NCBI GenBank assembly: GCA_907163375.1
Contig: CAJQUW010005215.1
Span: forward strand, 1-64,000
Direction of reading: 5' to 3'
Length of the DNA: 64,000 nt
Origin: Prostheceraeus crozeri
Lineage: Eukaryota; Platyhelminthes; Polycladida; Euryleptidae
Shown: positions 35,190 to 47,569 of the stretch, one piece after another
Layout: every line of letters begins with the position of its first letter
Numbering within the stretch: the stretch's first letter is position 1
The notes under the pieces: generated by a model
The model's database searches: none
What the model was told of the DNA's origin: nothing
The model's input: only the letters and a program-made list of their open reading frames with translations
Program-made: the position numbers and the translations under genes

Positions 35190-35480
35190 AATGCTGATAT
35201 AGATGAGAGAGAGAATGTGCTAAGTTGGCCATGGGCAAGTCTATTTATATTCAGGGTTGGCTAAAATCTCAATTTTTGAAAAAAATAATGTGAATATGTT
35301 AATTGTTTATCATTAGCCTATACATTCTGAAATCATTCCATTGGACTCGATTTTACTGCAACATTCCATCAAATTTTCCATGTATCGGTATGCGATTCTT
35401 TTGGATGACCATATGATTCCTAAGATGAATTGAAAATATGCCACAATAAGTTACGGAGAAATGTTATTATAAATGCAGAT
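35190..35480 (-). repeat. Dispersed repeat, inverted copy of 14563-14800
   Basis: This segment matches 14563-14800 as reverse complement, including the GGTATGCGATTCTTTTGGAT block and the GATGAGAGAGAGAA block. The right part to 35480 may extend the match to sequence near 14160-14560. Confidence 0.75.
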
Positions 35481-35534
35481 GTCTTCTCGAATAGACATCT
35501 GCATACTTGTACTCAAAGTGTAAATATTATATAT

Positions 35535-36193
35535 ATATAATTGTGAAATGTATATGTATTGAAATAATGCATATATTCAGATAATATGTATTATAATCAT
35601 GTATTAGTTATAAATTGTGTAAAAGCAATGAATTGTGCTAAAATGTGCAGTTTTTGGAATTTTAAAATTTGATCAAAATCTTCATCACTAACATATTCGG
35701 ACATTGCGCGCTTGTCTTAAATACATGTAACTAAGTGATAAAAAAGCCTGTAGCTTATCATAGATTTGGTGCGTCTGAGTGCGTCAGATGGTTCGAGTCC
35801 ATCATTCTCTCGGCTCTAGGGCTGTCTTCAGAGAATTTGGAAGGGCGCTATGCTTGGATGCATCGATAGCATATACATATCTCGTCAGAAAACTGGTCAC
35901 ATAAACTCGCCATTACTCGGTATTGAAGTCAATCGAATGCATGAAAATGAGACTGCAAGAACTAGAAAAAAGAGAAATTCTATTAATTAGTATGTATAAT
36001 TCCTTTCGTGATCCATCATGACCATCATGTTGCTAAAAATATTTGTAAAAGTAGTCAAAATACGGAATATCACGCCAGTCAACTGTCACTTAACTGACAC
36101 TTTGCTGTTACTTTGCTGACACTTAAGTGACGCTTGGCTAGCAAATAGTCAGACAAATGACTGTACATTAACTGACACCGGTCAACTAGTGAT
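35535..36193 (+). repeat. Dispersed repeat, copy B (tRNA-like T arm)
   Basis: It is the reverse complement of 5419-6300, lacking about 250 bp of that copy. GATGG-TTCGAGT-CCATC at 35787-35803 is a perfect T-arm hairpin with the B box GGTTCGAGTCC at 35790-35800. Just upstream, TCTGA-gtgcg-TCAGA could be the long variable arm of a Leu- or Ser-type tRNA. No convincing acceptor stem or anticodon arm is present, so I call it tRNA-derived rather than a tRNA gene. Confidence 0.7.
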
Positions 36194-36269
36194 GCGTCGC
36201 GAGTGCAACCTGTGGCGATCCTGAGCATTTTGTTCTGTAGTTGACCAGGTGACAGGAGATCATCTTTCT

Positions 36270-38447
36270 GAGAAAGTTATGCAAGGTAATTAAAACTCGC
36301 CTTTTTTAGTTTAGGCCAATATAATCAAGTTAAAGTTAAAAGTATGGCAGGCAGGCCTTCGGCGTCCAGCACCTTCAACGGTCGATGTTTGGATGGCACA
36401 AATGCAGCCTTTGTGAAGGTTTATGTAAGAGTGAATGATATCAAGAACTGTGTTGCATGCATGATTGGCTGTTGAACTGTGAAGTTAGATTGTAAAAAGG
36501 TAATTCATGTTTCCTATTGATTGCTGGCTTAAGTTGTGTGATTGCTTTGGCTTCTGTTATTGTTGTATCTCGTGTGTTGGTCAGTTTGCTAATGAGACCG
36601 ACCTGAAAAGTCCCGATGTCACCAGCGCCATTATGTTTTTCTATTAAAAGTTGATAAAGGGCGCTCGATGTACTTTTGTTTTTAACAGCTCGCTTATGTT
36701 CTTGATGCCTCGTCTTAAACATTCTCGCTGTTCTGCCGACGTAGAATTCACATTCTACAGGTGTATTTATACACAATAAACTTTTTCCGGCAAATATTAC
36801 TTTTACATTCAAGGTAAATCTCGCAATTATAATTTTGGTTATTACTTTTGTGCTTAAAAAATGATGACGATTTCATACCGTATTCGTTTGTGACTTTTAT
36901 GGGGAATTTGTATTTATCAATTAATTTATTTACTTTGCGATTGCATCTGTCGTTTACAAAAGGCAATTTGAAATTAACTGTCTTATGTGGTTTTGGTTTT
37001 AGTTGCTTATTCTTAGGTTTTGCCTCTCGGCAGTCATTTTTATTATAACTATTATCGATTAGAATACTCTGGAATTTGCTTATATTTTCTTGTTTTCTGA
37101 TATCGTCATTGCAGCATTTAGTAATTGACTGAAACCTATTGCTTATGAAATTTTGTTTTTCATGTTATGGTAAAAAGGCATCCTTACGTAAAGTAATGTT
37201 CGAATGTTCAACTTTATGATACCAGTTGTACATAACCTCATTGTTTGAAATTTTAATTTTTATATCTAGAAATGGCAACCATTCTCCAGGATCGGGCGTT
37301 TCTAGTGTAAACTTAATATTTTTATTTACTGAACTGTCAATATTTCATTAAAGGAGCCTTCGTCATATGGTATTGGCCCTTTTATGATGTCATCAATATA
37401 CCGTTTTCTATATTTCGGGTTGAATATTCAATTTAGTTAGAGCTTCTGTTTCAATGCTATGCATGAAATTTATTGCAAATGGAGGAGAAAAATGAGCACC
37501 CATGGGTACTCCCTTGATTTGTTTATATACTTTATCATTATATTTTATTTCATAATTATAACAAATAAAATTTAGCAAACGTTCTACGTCTTCAAGACTA
37601 ATACCATAGTTGTCAATTTTGTCCCAATAGCTGCGTAACAGCTCAATATTGTATTTTATACCTTCTTCTATCGGTATACTTGGGTACAGGCTTATGACAT
37701 CCAGGGAAATGAATACCTTATTATTTACGTTAGTCTGTTCGTTTAATATTGCTATCAGATCATCGCTATTAGATAAGTAGGACGGAATATATTATAAGAG
37801 TTGAGTTAGAATTTTAGAAACTACCCAATCAATTTTCTCGATAGGGGTGTTGCGAACTGAGGCTATCGGCCGAACCGGAAAGCCATTGTCCGATCTCTCC
37901 TTATGATTTTTGAGAAAAGTAAAGAAGTTGGCCGGGTTACTACCAGTTGCAATTAATTTTTCACTCTGAGATCGCAAGGCCAGACTATCTTTAATAACAT
38001 TTTTGATAAGTTTATTGGCTTGTTTCTCTAATGAATCAACTTAGTACATCGAGCGCCCTTTATCAACATTTAATAGAAAAACATAATGGCGCTGGTGACA
38101 TCGGGACTTTTCAGGTCGGTCTCATTAGCAAACTGACCAACACACGAGATACAACAATAACAGAAGCCAAAGCAATCACACAACTTAAGCCAGCAATCAA
38201 TAGGAAACATGAATTACCTTTTTACAATCTAACTTCACAGTTCAACAGCCAATCATGCATGCAACACAGTTCTTGATATCATTCACTTTTATATAAACCT
38301 TCACAAAGGCTGCATCTGTGCCATCCAAACATCGACCGTTGAAGGCGCTGGACGCCGAAGGCCTGTCTGCCATACTTTTAACTTTAACTTGATTATATTG
38401 GCCTAAACTAAAAAAGGTGAGTTTTAATTACCTTGCATAACTTTCTC
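36270..38447 (-). mobile_element. Penelope-like element with inverted arms
   Basis: The left arm 36270-36674 and right arm 38043-38447 are reverse complements over about 405 bp with only scattered differences. Between and within them, the minus strand encodes a Penelope-type reverse transcriptase followed by a GIY-YIG endonuclease. Inverted terminal copies are a known outcome of Penelope-like insertion. The right arm is a copy of the 3' end of the element, including part of the endonuclease frame. No target duplication is obvious. Confidence 0.87.
36441..37980 (-). pseudogene. Penelope-like reverse transcriptase/GIY-YIG endonuclease
   Basis: From 37980 leftward, frames read LKNHKERSDNGFPVRPIAS (typical Penelope N-terminal RT block), SLDVISLYPSIP near 37700 (motif A Asp), KGVPMGAHFSPPFA near 37500 (motif B) and RYIDDIIKG near 37395 (catalytic YIDD). 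After frame breaks near 37340 and 37150, the endonuclease part follows: a Cys/His region, then EFYVGRTARMFKTRHQEHK near 36740 (GIY-YIG domain with the catalytic Arg). It ends at 36441. The enzyme would nick DNA and copy element RNA. Several stops and shifts make this copy inactive, and the 5' part of the gene is missing. Confidence 0.85.
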
Positions 38448-38529
38448 ATTTTGTTCTGTGTTGCATGTAGCTTTGTCAATGTTTGTTTGTGAGATGATTG
38501 GTGACCAGACTGTTAATATGCATTCCCAA

Positions 38530-39420
38530 GAGGGGAGATGCGATGGCCTAGTAGGTAGATAGGATGGTATCTTGCTTTTGTCTCCAGTTGGTGGAAGTAA
38601 GACAGGAGAGGATGTTCAATGTGTGTCTTGCCTTTTCACAGCTGTTATCGACGTGTTTTGTGAAGGTGTGTTGAGTGTCTAGGTTAACGCTCAGGACTCG
38701 GCTGCTGGTGAGGTGTGTGAGTGGAGTGTTATCAATAGTAAGTGACAGGTTTGTACTGTGTTGGTAGGATCCGGTATGTAGAGTGAGAGCTTTGTTTTGT
38801 TGTGTCCATGACAGTTGAGTGGCGTCAGCGTAGACAGCTATCTTGAGTGTGGTGTCTGTGGGAAGGGGAATGTCTTGCATGTAAAGGTTGCAGAGGAAGG
38901 GGGGAGATGTTTTTGTTGTATGTTGTGTAGGCTTCCCTGCCTTTGATGTAATTTGTAAGGTATCGGTTGAAGAGAAAAGGGGTGTTGGTCTGTTGAAGTT
39001 TGTCAATGAATGTGTGCATGTGAACTGTGTCGAAGGCTTTCGTCATATCCAGCTATGTGGTGACTGAGCGCAAGGGTGGTTTTCTGCAGTTGAAACCAGC
39101 AGCGCTGGTATTGTTGATTTGATGAAGTGCGGTGGTTGTGGAGTGTTCTATTTTGAGTCCGTGTTGAAAAGGCAGAGAAGGGAAGAATTTTGTGATGATT
39201 GTGAGAATGATCTTTTCAGTGGCTCGGCAAGAGGTGAGAGAAGAGAAATAGGTCTGTGAGGGGTGTGAAGATGGATATCTTTGTTGTGTTTTGGAATTGT
39301 TGTGGTGTTGGCTGTTTTCAAGATACTGGGTATCTGGTTGGTGTTGAGTGAGAGTGTGTATATGTCAACTAGGTATTGGATGGCAGTGGGGCCCGTTTCA
39401 ATTAAACAATCTCTAGAAAT
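38530..39420 (-). pseudogene. LINE reverse transcriptase remnant
   Basis: Two overlapping frames read a non-LTR reverse transcriptase. MTKAFDTVHMHTFIDKLQ carries the first catalytic Asp region, RYLTNYIKGREAY the following helix, and FLCNLYMQDIPLPTDT plus AVYADATQLS the catalytic YADD, here altered to YADA. A thumb-like segment ends near 38548. The coding strand is Thr/His-rich. A frameshift lies near 38940 where the conserved GVPQG segment is lost. It begins just beyond the right end of the Penelope-like element. Confidence 0.8.
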
Positions 39421-39649
39421 ATTTGTTGCAAACTATGAGACCGTAAACTCTTCAAATCAGTGCCAACCCACCGAAGCCTAATGTGTCAAAGAGCAGAGCT
39501 TCTGATTGCGTTAATTCGTCCTCACAGCTTCAACGTAGAGAATCAAAAAAACTATATCATCCCTTGTTCCTTCCATTCTATTGTATAACGACAGGTCAAA
39601 CAACAGCTCCAATCCATTTTCGGTTATTCAAAAAAGAGGAATTTCTATA

Positions 39650-40545
39650 GTGCATCATAATGTGTGTTCCCTGGTAAATAGATTTGATGAATTTCAGCAT
39701 ATATTGATTACAACCTCCTCTATTGATATGTAGGGTATCAGCGAATCTTGCCTACATGGTGATGTTATGGATTTTTCGGTACAAGTATCTGGTTATACTG
39801 TACATAGAAGAGACCGGAATAAATTGAATAGTGCAAAACGGTGTGGTGGTGGAATTATGGCTTACATAAAAGATAACTAACTATACCGCAAAAAGACGTC
39901 GATTTGGAAGGAGATTCTATTGAAATGCTGTACATTAAGACAAATTTGGTGGAAACATGTCTATTGTTGTATTTTTTGTTTACCGTCTACCTGATGATAA
40001 TTGCACAATCGAATATTGGTTACAGACATTATCCATTCCCATTAAAGTCGTCAAAGAGGAGAAACAGTATGTATTTCTGCTCGGTCATTTCAATATTGAT
40101 CTCTTGAAAAAAGATCAGATCGCTATTGGCTGTATAGAAACCATGGAACTGGAGAATGACATGTTTCAACTACTAAATACGGCAACAAGAGTCACTGACT
40201 GTTCCTCCTCTCAAATCGACCACATATATTCTACTGAACCAAGAATTGTCAAAATATCAGGAACTATTGATTTAAATCTTAGTGACCAATTTCCCCACAT
40301 ATCTTACAATAAAGATATCCACCTACATTCCACGCAATGGTGGCCCTGTAAACTGCAGATGCATGAACAATTTTGATCCTCTGAATTTTTTACGTGATCT
40401 CCAATTTATTCCATGGTCTTTTACCGAATCCCTCGGTTATCTTGATAATTGTCTCAAAGCTTGTAACCCGAATGATCATTTACTAGAGATTTTACGATTT
40501 TCTACTGCCTTCCAAAATCGCTACAGATATTTGATTTGGCAGTAA
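39650..40545 (+). pseudogene. LINE endonuclease domain remnant
   Basis: Frames across this region read the apurinic-type endonuclease of LINEs. A GISESCLHGDV block near 39730 and a GGGIMAYIKDN block near 39850 lead to LLGHFNIDLLKK near 40080 (normally GDFN, with the Asp changed to His) and then SSSQIDHIYST and LSDQFPHI near 40200-40290, matching the IDHI and SDHxP motifs. Stops and frame shifts interrupt it. It appears to be the 5' part of the LINE whose reverse transcriptase resumes at 42840, same strand. Confidence 0.75.
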
Positions 40546-41263
40546 GCTTTTTATGGTTTTTAGAGACATTTGTATGAGCTAATAATGCCTACTGCAATTC
40601 TAGAGAATTCTTACTGGCATTCATGGCATCCATAGAATGTTTAGCAGACAAATATATCTGTAAATGTTTGCTGGAGACACGTGTCTCTAAACATTTATCG
40701 GCGACAGACATAACCTCTACAAGAACGTTGAACTCAAACATTTTTGTATAATACAGCAATTCTTTTGCTGTAATATACAAAAGAAAGATATTTGTATATA
40801 AATCTCGTATTATTGCCATCTAATGTATTCATCGGAATATATACATGTAATACAATTTTATACGCAATTACAAAATTCTATCTTATCAAACATATGGTTA
40901 TGTTTGTATATTTGATATATTGATATTATGTCTACATCACATTTAATACTTATTATATTAAATATCACATGAATAAATGAATGTGATATGTAAATGTGCA
41001 TGTACTATATTCATTTATTACTTGCTTTACACCTGTAAAAAGAACATTTGGTTTTATACATGCGTCCCTTCTCTTGCTACTTTGTCTCCTCTAAATGATT
41101 CGCTTTTGATGGAGTGTCACAATGCACGAGGCACAGAACTAAGTCCTTCTAGTCTCTTCTTATCTCTCTTTCTCTCTCCGGGAACTCCGGAGTCTCCTCG
41201 AACTGTTTGTTTTTGATCGGGGCCATAGTGCGCGAAGCACAGGGGAACAAGCTTCCTCTTTTT

Positions 41264-41264
<1 letters not shown>

Positions 41265-41296
<32 letters not shown>

Positions 41297-41320
41297 TACA
41301 CACACTCTCTCTCTCTCTCC
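41265..41320. repeat. (CT)n-(CA)n-(CT)n microsatellite
   Basis: CT repeats, then CA repeats, then CT repeats in tandem. Long frames over this tract on the minus strand are simple Arg/Glu and Cys/Val runs and are not genes. Confidence 0.92.
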
Positions 41321-41941
41321 TTATCTCCATCTCTCCATTCATCATTTATTTTCTTTTCTCCATTTGAAAGCTGATTTTCTGATTTTGAATGTATCTCAGC
41401 TGGAATATTCAAGGTCACAATGCGGATCAGTTGTTCCCCTATTTGCAAGACTATGATGACTAAAGGACGTAATGTATATACCGGTATCCGTCACAATTTT
41501 CCTCTACACACATCTCTCTCCCTACTGTGGAATGAACAACTCGTCGCTCGCATGCCTGTTAATGACTAATGAATGCCCTCATAACGACCTTCGGTCCATG
41601 AGGCACACGACAAAGAGGATGCGAGCGGACAGACTGTGTATGCTATATCAACCAGGCGTCATCAATTGCAGAGTCATTCCTCTCAGTGCATCGTGCATGT
41701 TTCAGTCATCCCAGCAGCGTCAATGCATGTCGTTCTACTGTCTTATACTTGTGGATTTACAAAACTTTTAAATACGCCTCAAGTCAGTCATTTGTGCTTT
41801 GGACATTCAGAGGATTCTGTCGTAATTCGACTTTCACAACCAATTTCAGGATTACGCCGACGCATTTTTTCACTATGGAAATCTTTTCACTATCGATCTT
41901 CTCTTTTCCTGTCATTGTACTAAAACCAAGCGGGTCACTCC

Positions 41942-42144
41942 TTTGTATTTGCCTTTGAAGTTATGCACAAGATAGAAAATCAATAAGGTAAAACCACAGC
42001 GCTTCGTGTCACAGACACATCAAGGGGTAGAACCTTGCAGTGCGAATGTTTACTGCACGGTCCCACCTGACACTAGAAGCGCTGTGGTGTTACCTTGCTG
42101 GATTTCTATCTTGCACATAACCTCAAATAAAAGGCAAATACAAA
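41942..42144. repeat. Hairpin MITE-like inverted repeat
   Basis: The left arm (41942-42011, with TTTGTATTTGCCTT and CCACAGCGCTTC) and right arm (42069-42144) are imperfect reverse complements of about 70 bp around a 57-bp centre. This is the shape of a small MITE. No target duplication could be identified. Confidence 0.75.
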
Positions 42145-42839
42145 CGAGAGACCAGCTTGTTTTTAGCACAATGCCAGGAAAATTGAACAACCTCCTGTTC
42201 CTAACCTTCAACATCATCTTCATCTACACGTTTTGATTCGCATCATTCTGACTCAACTACCTAATATCTTTTCACTTTCGCTGAAAACCATTAAACAAGT
42301 GATTGATTACATTGCTGAAAAGTCATTTGAAGTGAAATTATATTGTAATCAAATATTCGATCCACACACAGCTACAGTCGAACAAATACAAGTTGAATAA
42401 TACAAGTTGAATCTCTGAAGGAGGATTGGAGAAAATGGAAAATATAATGTGAGTTTTATAATTATTTTTAGGTACTGTTCAATACCTCAAATTCGGTAGT
42501 TTTGAATCCTAGTGGATGATTTAATGCATCCACGGGACTTAAAATTACGCTTGCTTGAGGTTCGATCGGCATTTATATTATTCCTAATTAATCGCAAAAT
42601 ATCGTGAAATTTGTTGCTTGTCTGAATGCGTTTATAAATTGATGTCTGTAGGCCTTTTTGGCAGTAGACGATTGATGTCTGTAGGTCTTTTTGGCAGTAG
42701 AGAATTAGTGCTTTTTGCAGTAGACAATGCGCGATAATTCTACTGCGAAATTTTGTGGGATTTCCATAGAAAATGATCACTAGGGAATGAACTATTCCAA
42801 TCATGTGTAAAAAATAAAAGAGTGAAATCCACGTGACTA

Positions 42840-44640
42840 CCGGAGTGGTGGACCGGTGATATCACTGATGCTAGGATTGATAAAAAGACTAACATGCACA
42901 AGTTAGCCAAACGTGAACATTATCAGAAACGTCTAACACCTAACAGCTCTTCCACATCTAAATTCTGGAAACATTTCCGTGAGCTTGTTACAAAAAACCA
43001 ATCAAACCTTCCGGTATTACACGAGATGGAAAAGATTTTTCTAACCATCAGGAAATGGCAAATATTCTGAACGACGCTTTTTTCAACCGCAGTTTTGCTA
43101 AGTGTGATATCCATTCAGATACTGTGCCCTCCACAGAATATGCTGACCGATTACTGAAAGAGTATGCAAGCAGTAAAAGCATTTACCATCCCAAAAATAT
43201 CTCACGATTTTGTTCATAGTGAGCTAACGAAACTTGACTCTAAGAAATCGCCTGGTTATGATAACATCAGCGATTTCATTTTGAAGATTGGCGCTGAAGT
43301 CATTACACACTCCCTTACTGCTCTCATGAATAAGTTCATTAAAAGTTGTCATATTCCCTCACTATGGAATAGGGCTAGACTGACCCCTATATTCAAGTCT
43401 GGAAAGACCACTGACAGCTGAAATTGCAGACCTATCAATATCTTGCCTGGCTTGGCTAAAATGTTTGAGCGTCATATACAAAATCATGTAATGCTATTTT
43501 TGGAGGACAACAAATTGTTGTACATGAATCAATCCGGATTCAGACCTGGTCATTCGTTTGAATATTTATTAATAAAGACATGGGATTCCTGGTTGAACAG
43601 CATTTCAGATAAGAATATGGTCAGCAGCTTGTTTTTGGATATCCGAAAGGCCTTCGAATCTGTTTCGCATGAGATACTACTGAAAAATACTTTAAATATA
43701 TCAGCTGGGTGACACCTCGTGTCTTCTTTTTCGAAATTACTTGACAAATCGAAAGCAAGTGGGTAAAGTACAAAACGTGTTGTCTGATACAAGAGGAGTA
43801 CCGCAAGGTTCGACTCTCTGGCCAACATTATTTCTGATCTTTATAGATGACCTCAGCCTTCAAACACAAAAGTGTGATATTGAAATTTACGCTGATGATG
43901 CTACTACTCTATATACAGCTGCAGCATCTGTCTCAAACATCAATGCTGATTTGAATTTGGATCTGCTGAATATAAGAAATTGGTGCTCATCAAATGAGCT
44001 GACAACTAACACTAAGAAAACTTTTTTTATGTTTCTTGTGCCCAATGAGTTTACAGGTCAATTTGAATGGCGACCTCATAAATCTTTGTGGGTCCAAGTG
44101 CAAAACTGTTTCTCTTGGAATCTACATAGAGACAGTATTTATAGGAAATTATGGCCTAGGCTTCACTCGCTTTCTAAAATGAGAAAATACTTGACATTTA
44201 AAGGTGGCAAAAGATTTGCGACAAGTTTATTTTGCCTCTTATTGAACATTGTGTTTTTGCACGTCTGCTAATCTTGATGAAATTGACAGGCTCCTGCACA
44301 AAACCATGCGAACGATTCTGTCAGTTAGACTGACTGATCATGTCCCAAGTGTAAAGATACTTGAAACAATGGGTTGGTTGCCTATTCGCGCGCTGATCAA
44401 GTACAAAACCTCAATCATGGTATACAAATCCATTTAAAGCACCGTGATCACATCTTTTATGCCTGTTTTATTGAAGTTCCGCAAACAAACTCCCTTCAAT
44501 CTTGCTCAAGTCAAAAACTATTGATTCCTCATCGACGAATCAAGTTATGTGAAAATACTTTTGGTTTTATGGGACCTTGCATATTTAATTCACTGCCAAA
44601 AAACCTTGCATATTTAATTCACTGCCCAAGATGAAGGATT
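42840..44640 (+). pseudogene. LINE reverse transcriptase remnant
   Basis: In order: a linker ending in ELTKLDSKKSPGYDNISDFI (43215 on), WNRARLTPIFKSGKTTDS, then NILPGLAKMFERHIQNHV and NQSGFRPGHS. The catalytic blocks follow: SLFLDIRKAFESVSHEILL (first Asp), GVPQGSTLWPTLFLIFIDDL and EIYADDATTLYTA (YADD intact). A thumb and C-terminal segment run to about 44634. TGA stops and frame shifts near 43422, 43710 and 44272 break it. Together with 39650-40545 it forms one LINE on the + strand, split by a 2.3-kb insertion. It ends against the gypsy remnant. Confidence 0.85.
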
Positions 44641-47560
44641 CGCTTTGACACGTTTGTGCGAATGTATTTGGCACGTTTGACACTTGGTTACATAACCATT
44701 AATATCCAAATCGATATTAGGTCAACAGTAATACTGCCTTGCAAGTCTTACCATTCGGCATATTCCTTGATGGTCTGAATGCAACAACGTCAGCATCTCC
44801 AATCGCATATCCTTGGGAGGAACCACACGAAGGCCATGATGAATGATGCCATTCTGAATGGAATATTCTTGACGTGATTTCGAATATGGCTGCATCGTGT
44901 GAGGAACATTGTTAGGCCATCCATCCACAATGTAGGATCGCAAGCATTTCAAAGTAGGATCTCGAGAAGATGCGATCTTCGACAACAAGGATCGATTGTC
45001 GGTAAATTCCTCAAGAGAATGTAATTTCAACAAATTGACTTCATGAGTTAGAGAAACACTGGACTTATCCGGAATTCTCGATAAGGTATGCGTTGTTGGC
45101 ATTTCTTCACCACGGATGCGCTGCAACTCAAAATCATTGGCCGGCAAGGTAACAGCCCACCTTTGAATTCTGGCTGATAAGCGATCCGGAACTTTCTGAG
45201 GATTGAAAATAAACTTGAGTGGACGATGATCACTGCATGTCGTAAACTTCTGTCCTGCTATAAACTTATGGAAATATTTCACAGCTTTCACTATTGAAAG
45301 GGATTCGCGTTCAATGTTGGAATAGTTGAGTTCCGAAGACATCAGTACTCGACTTTCCAGCCAGACAATTTCCTTCTGATTTGAATCGTGGCACAAGATG
45401 TAGCCTGTACCATCCTTGCTTCCATCAGCAAAAATAAACAGAGGTCTTGATTGGTCATAAAGCGTAATTTGTCCTACTTGTCCTTTTGAAATATGAGACA
45501 TGGATACACCAACTGCCTTCTTACGTTGATGGGTCCAATTCCAGGCTATATTCTTCAAAAGATTGTATAATGGTCTAGCAATAGCTGAGAAATTTCTACA
45601 GAAAAGACCGCAATGTTTAAGAGTTCCCTTAAGACTGCGAAGCTAGTCTTCGCTTCTTGGAGATTTCAGTTTGGAGAAATTCGTAATTTTTTCTGGAATT
45701 GGCAGCATTTTGCCATTTTCAAATACAAAACCCAAGAATTTGACACGTCGCTTTTGTATTCCAGAATTTGAATCATTAATTTGAAATCCAAATTTCTCCA
45801 TGCGCTTTCTAACTGAATCCAAAAGCTGTGAATGGTCTTTCTCGCCATTAGTTGCAATGATAATATCGTCCATCTACGCCATGTCGCAAGGTAAATTGCA
45901 TAAAACTTTGTCCATCACTTCCTGGAAAATCAAAGGAGATGCCGAAATGCCAAAAGGCAGACTTGTATATAGAAATTGACCAATATGGGTGGATATGCAA
46001 GTACATGCTTGGCTATCCAGTGAAAGGGGAACTTGCAAGAATGCATCTGTCAAATCTAGAACAGAAAATGCAGTAGAATTGGAAACTTTCTCCAGAATCT
46101 GTGGTGGTAATGGAATTCTTGTGCAGGCATCTCTGTCGATAATTTATTGAGAGTAACAGAGTAATCTCCACATGTGCGAATAGGATGCGAAGCTCCAGCT
46201 TGTTTGATAACAGGTACAATGGGAACAGAGATCTTCGGATTATCAACAGAATAATTGACCCCCAAATTAAGAAGTCTTTGAATCTCAGTCTCAACCATGT
46301 GCTTCGAGAAAGGTAATGATCTAGCCGGATAACATCTTCCATCCATAGAAACATCAGACTTGATACGAAAACTTGCCACAAAATTTGATTCGTCCTTGCA
46401 AGTTACAGGATTTACCAAGATAGTTTCATCGTGTACAAATCCCAAAGGATAAAGAAAATTGGATCCCAAAACTGAACGAGCCCCAGGATTGGAAAGGAAT
46501 ATAGTACCAGTATGAGATTTGTTCTTGTTCCTGAGAGCAACGTTGCGAACCACTGCAAGAATAGTAACACTGATATTACCATACTCACTGACTTTTTTGA
46601 CACATCATTTGAATAAGCCAATCCAGTCGATAAGAAAATGTCTGTAGAAATAAGTGTCACTTCAGAACCACAATCTGTAAGGAATCCAACTTTCATATCT
46701 TTATACCAAAGATGACCAGAATCAGAGTAATCATGTTGCAAAGTCATTACCACCTTCTTTTCCTCTTGGTTTGAACAGGCTGCAACTGTCAACATATTTG
46801 TCTGATTGTCATTATCCTTGAACTGGCATACAGTAGATATATGTCCATGCCTTTTGCAGATTCGACAAGTGGCATTTCGAAATTTGCAAAGATCTCTCTC
46901 GTGATTTCGCCTACCACAGCTCATACACCGGTTATTCTTTCCCAAAGTGATTCTGAGAATAAGGAAAGAAACTCTGAAAACCTTGTCGCGGCTTAGCAGG
47001 ATGCTCACTTTTCAGAGTGGAAACTGATAATTCTGGTTTCTTAAAAGCTTGATTTACAGTTTTTTGGAATAGACATTTCTGAAGAGCAGTCTCGATAGTC
47101 AATCTGGACTTGGCCAACAATTTAGCTCGCAATGACTGATTTCGAAGACCAAAGATAAATTGAGATAGGATCAAATCATCCTCCAGAGAATCAAATTCGC
47201 AGCGCATAGCTTGATCCTTCAGTCTCTGTATAAAAAAGCTAGCAATGTCTTTATCGGGTTTCGGAACAAGTAAGTGCATATCAAATGACGCTCGTAATGG
47301 AAAATCCGTTTTGGTTTCAAATGTTTGATGAACAAATCTTCAATTTTAGTGAATGTGACATCTTTATTTCCCACATCGACCGGTGAAAGTAATACTTGAA
47401 TCAAAGAAAATGCTTCTTGGCCACAAGTGGATAATAACACCGCTTTGTCCAGATTTTCATGCTTATTTGCAGCAATTGAAAATCGCAATCGCTTGAAAAA
47501 AGCTCAACAGCAGGATAATCCATTGGCATTTCACCAAAACCAATTCTCGTCGCTATGCTA
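44610..47560 (-). pseudogene. Ty3/gypsy gag-pol remnant
   Basis: Reading right to left: gag (47560-46930), two zinc knuckles CMSCGRRNHERDLC and CRICKRHGHISTVC near 46900, and an aspartic protease with FLTDCGSEVTLIS (usual DSG changed to DCG). Reverse transcriptase follows (IRTCGDYSVTLNKL near 46180, MDDIIIAT near 45870 directly after an in-frame TAG), then RNase H (45560-45080, with LFIFADGSKDGTGYIL and CSDHRPLKFI). Last is the start of integrase with the HHCC zinc finger, ending near 44640. The order protease-RT-RNase H-integrase is that of Ty3/gypsy. Stops and shifts are frequent, the integrase core is missing and no long terminal repeats are seen. Confidence 0.88.
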
Positions 47561-47569
47561 TAAATTAGA

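Larger units (their letters stand above)
40560..42830. other. 2.3-kb insertion interrupting the LINE
   Basis: LINE homology stops near 40545 and resumes near 42840, and nothing between encodes LINE protein. The segment contains a CT/CA microsatellite, a hairpin repeat at 41942-42144 and a 2-copy tandem repeat of about 31 bp at 42634-42700 (TGATGTCTGTAGGYCTTTTT). No gene is recognised. I could not define termini or a target duplication, so it may be more than one insertion. Confidence 0.5.

Noticed and set aside
35768..35815. Functional tRNA gene
   Set aside because: Only a T arm and a possible variable arm can be drawn. No acceptor stem, D arm or anticodon arm fits.
41117..41448. Arg/Glu- and Cys/Val-rich frames on the minus strand
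   Set aside because: They are translations of CT/CA microsatellite sequence.
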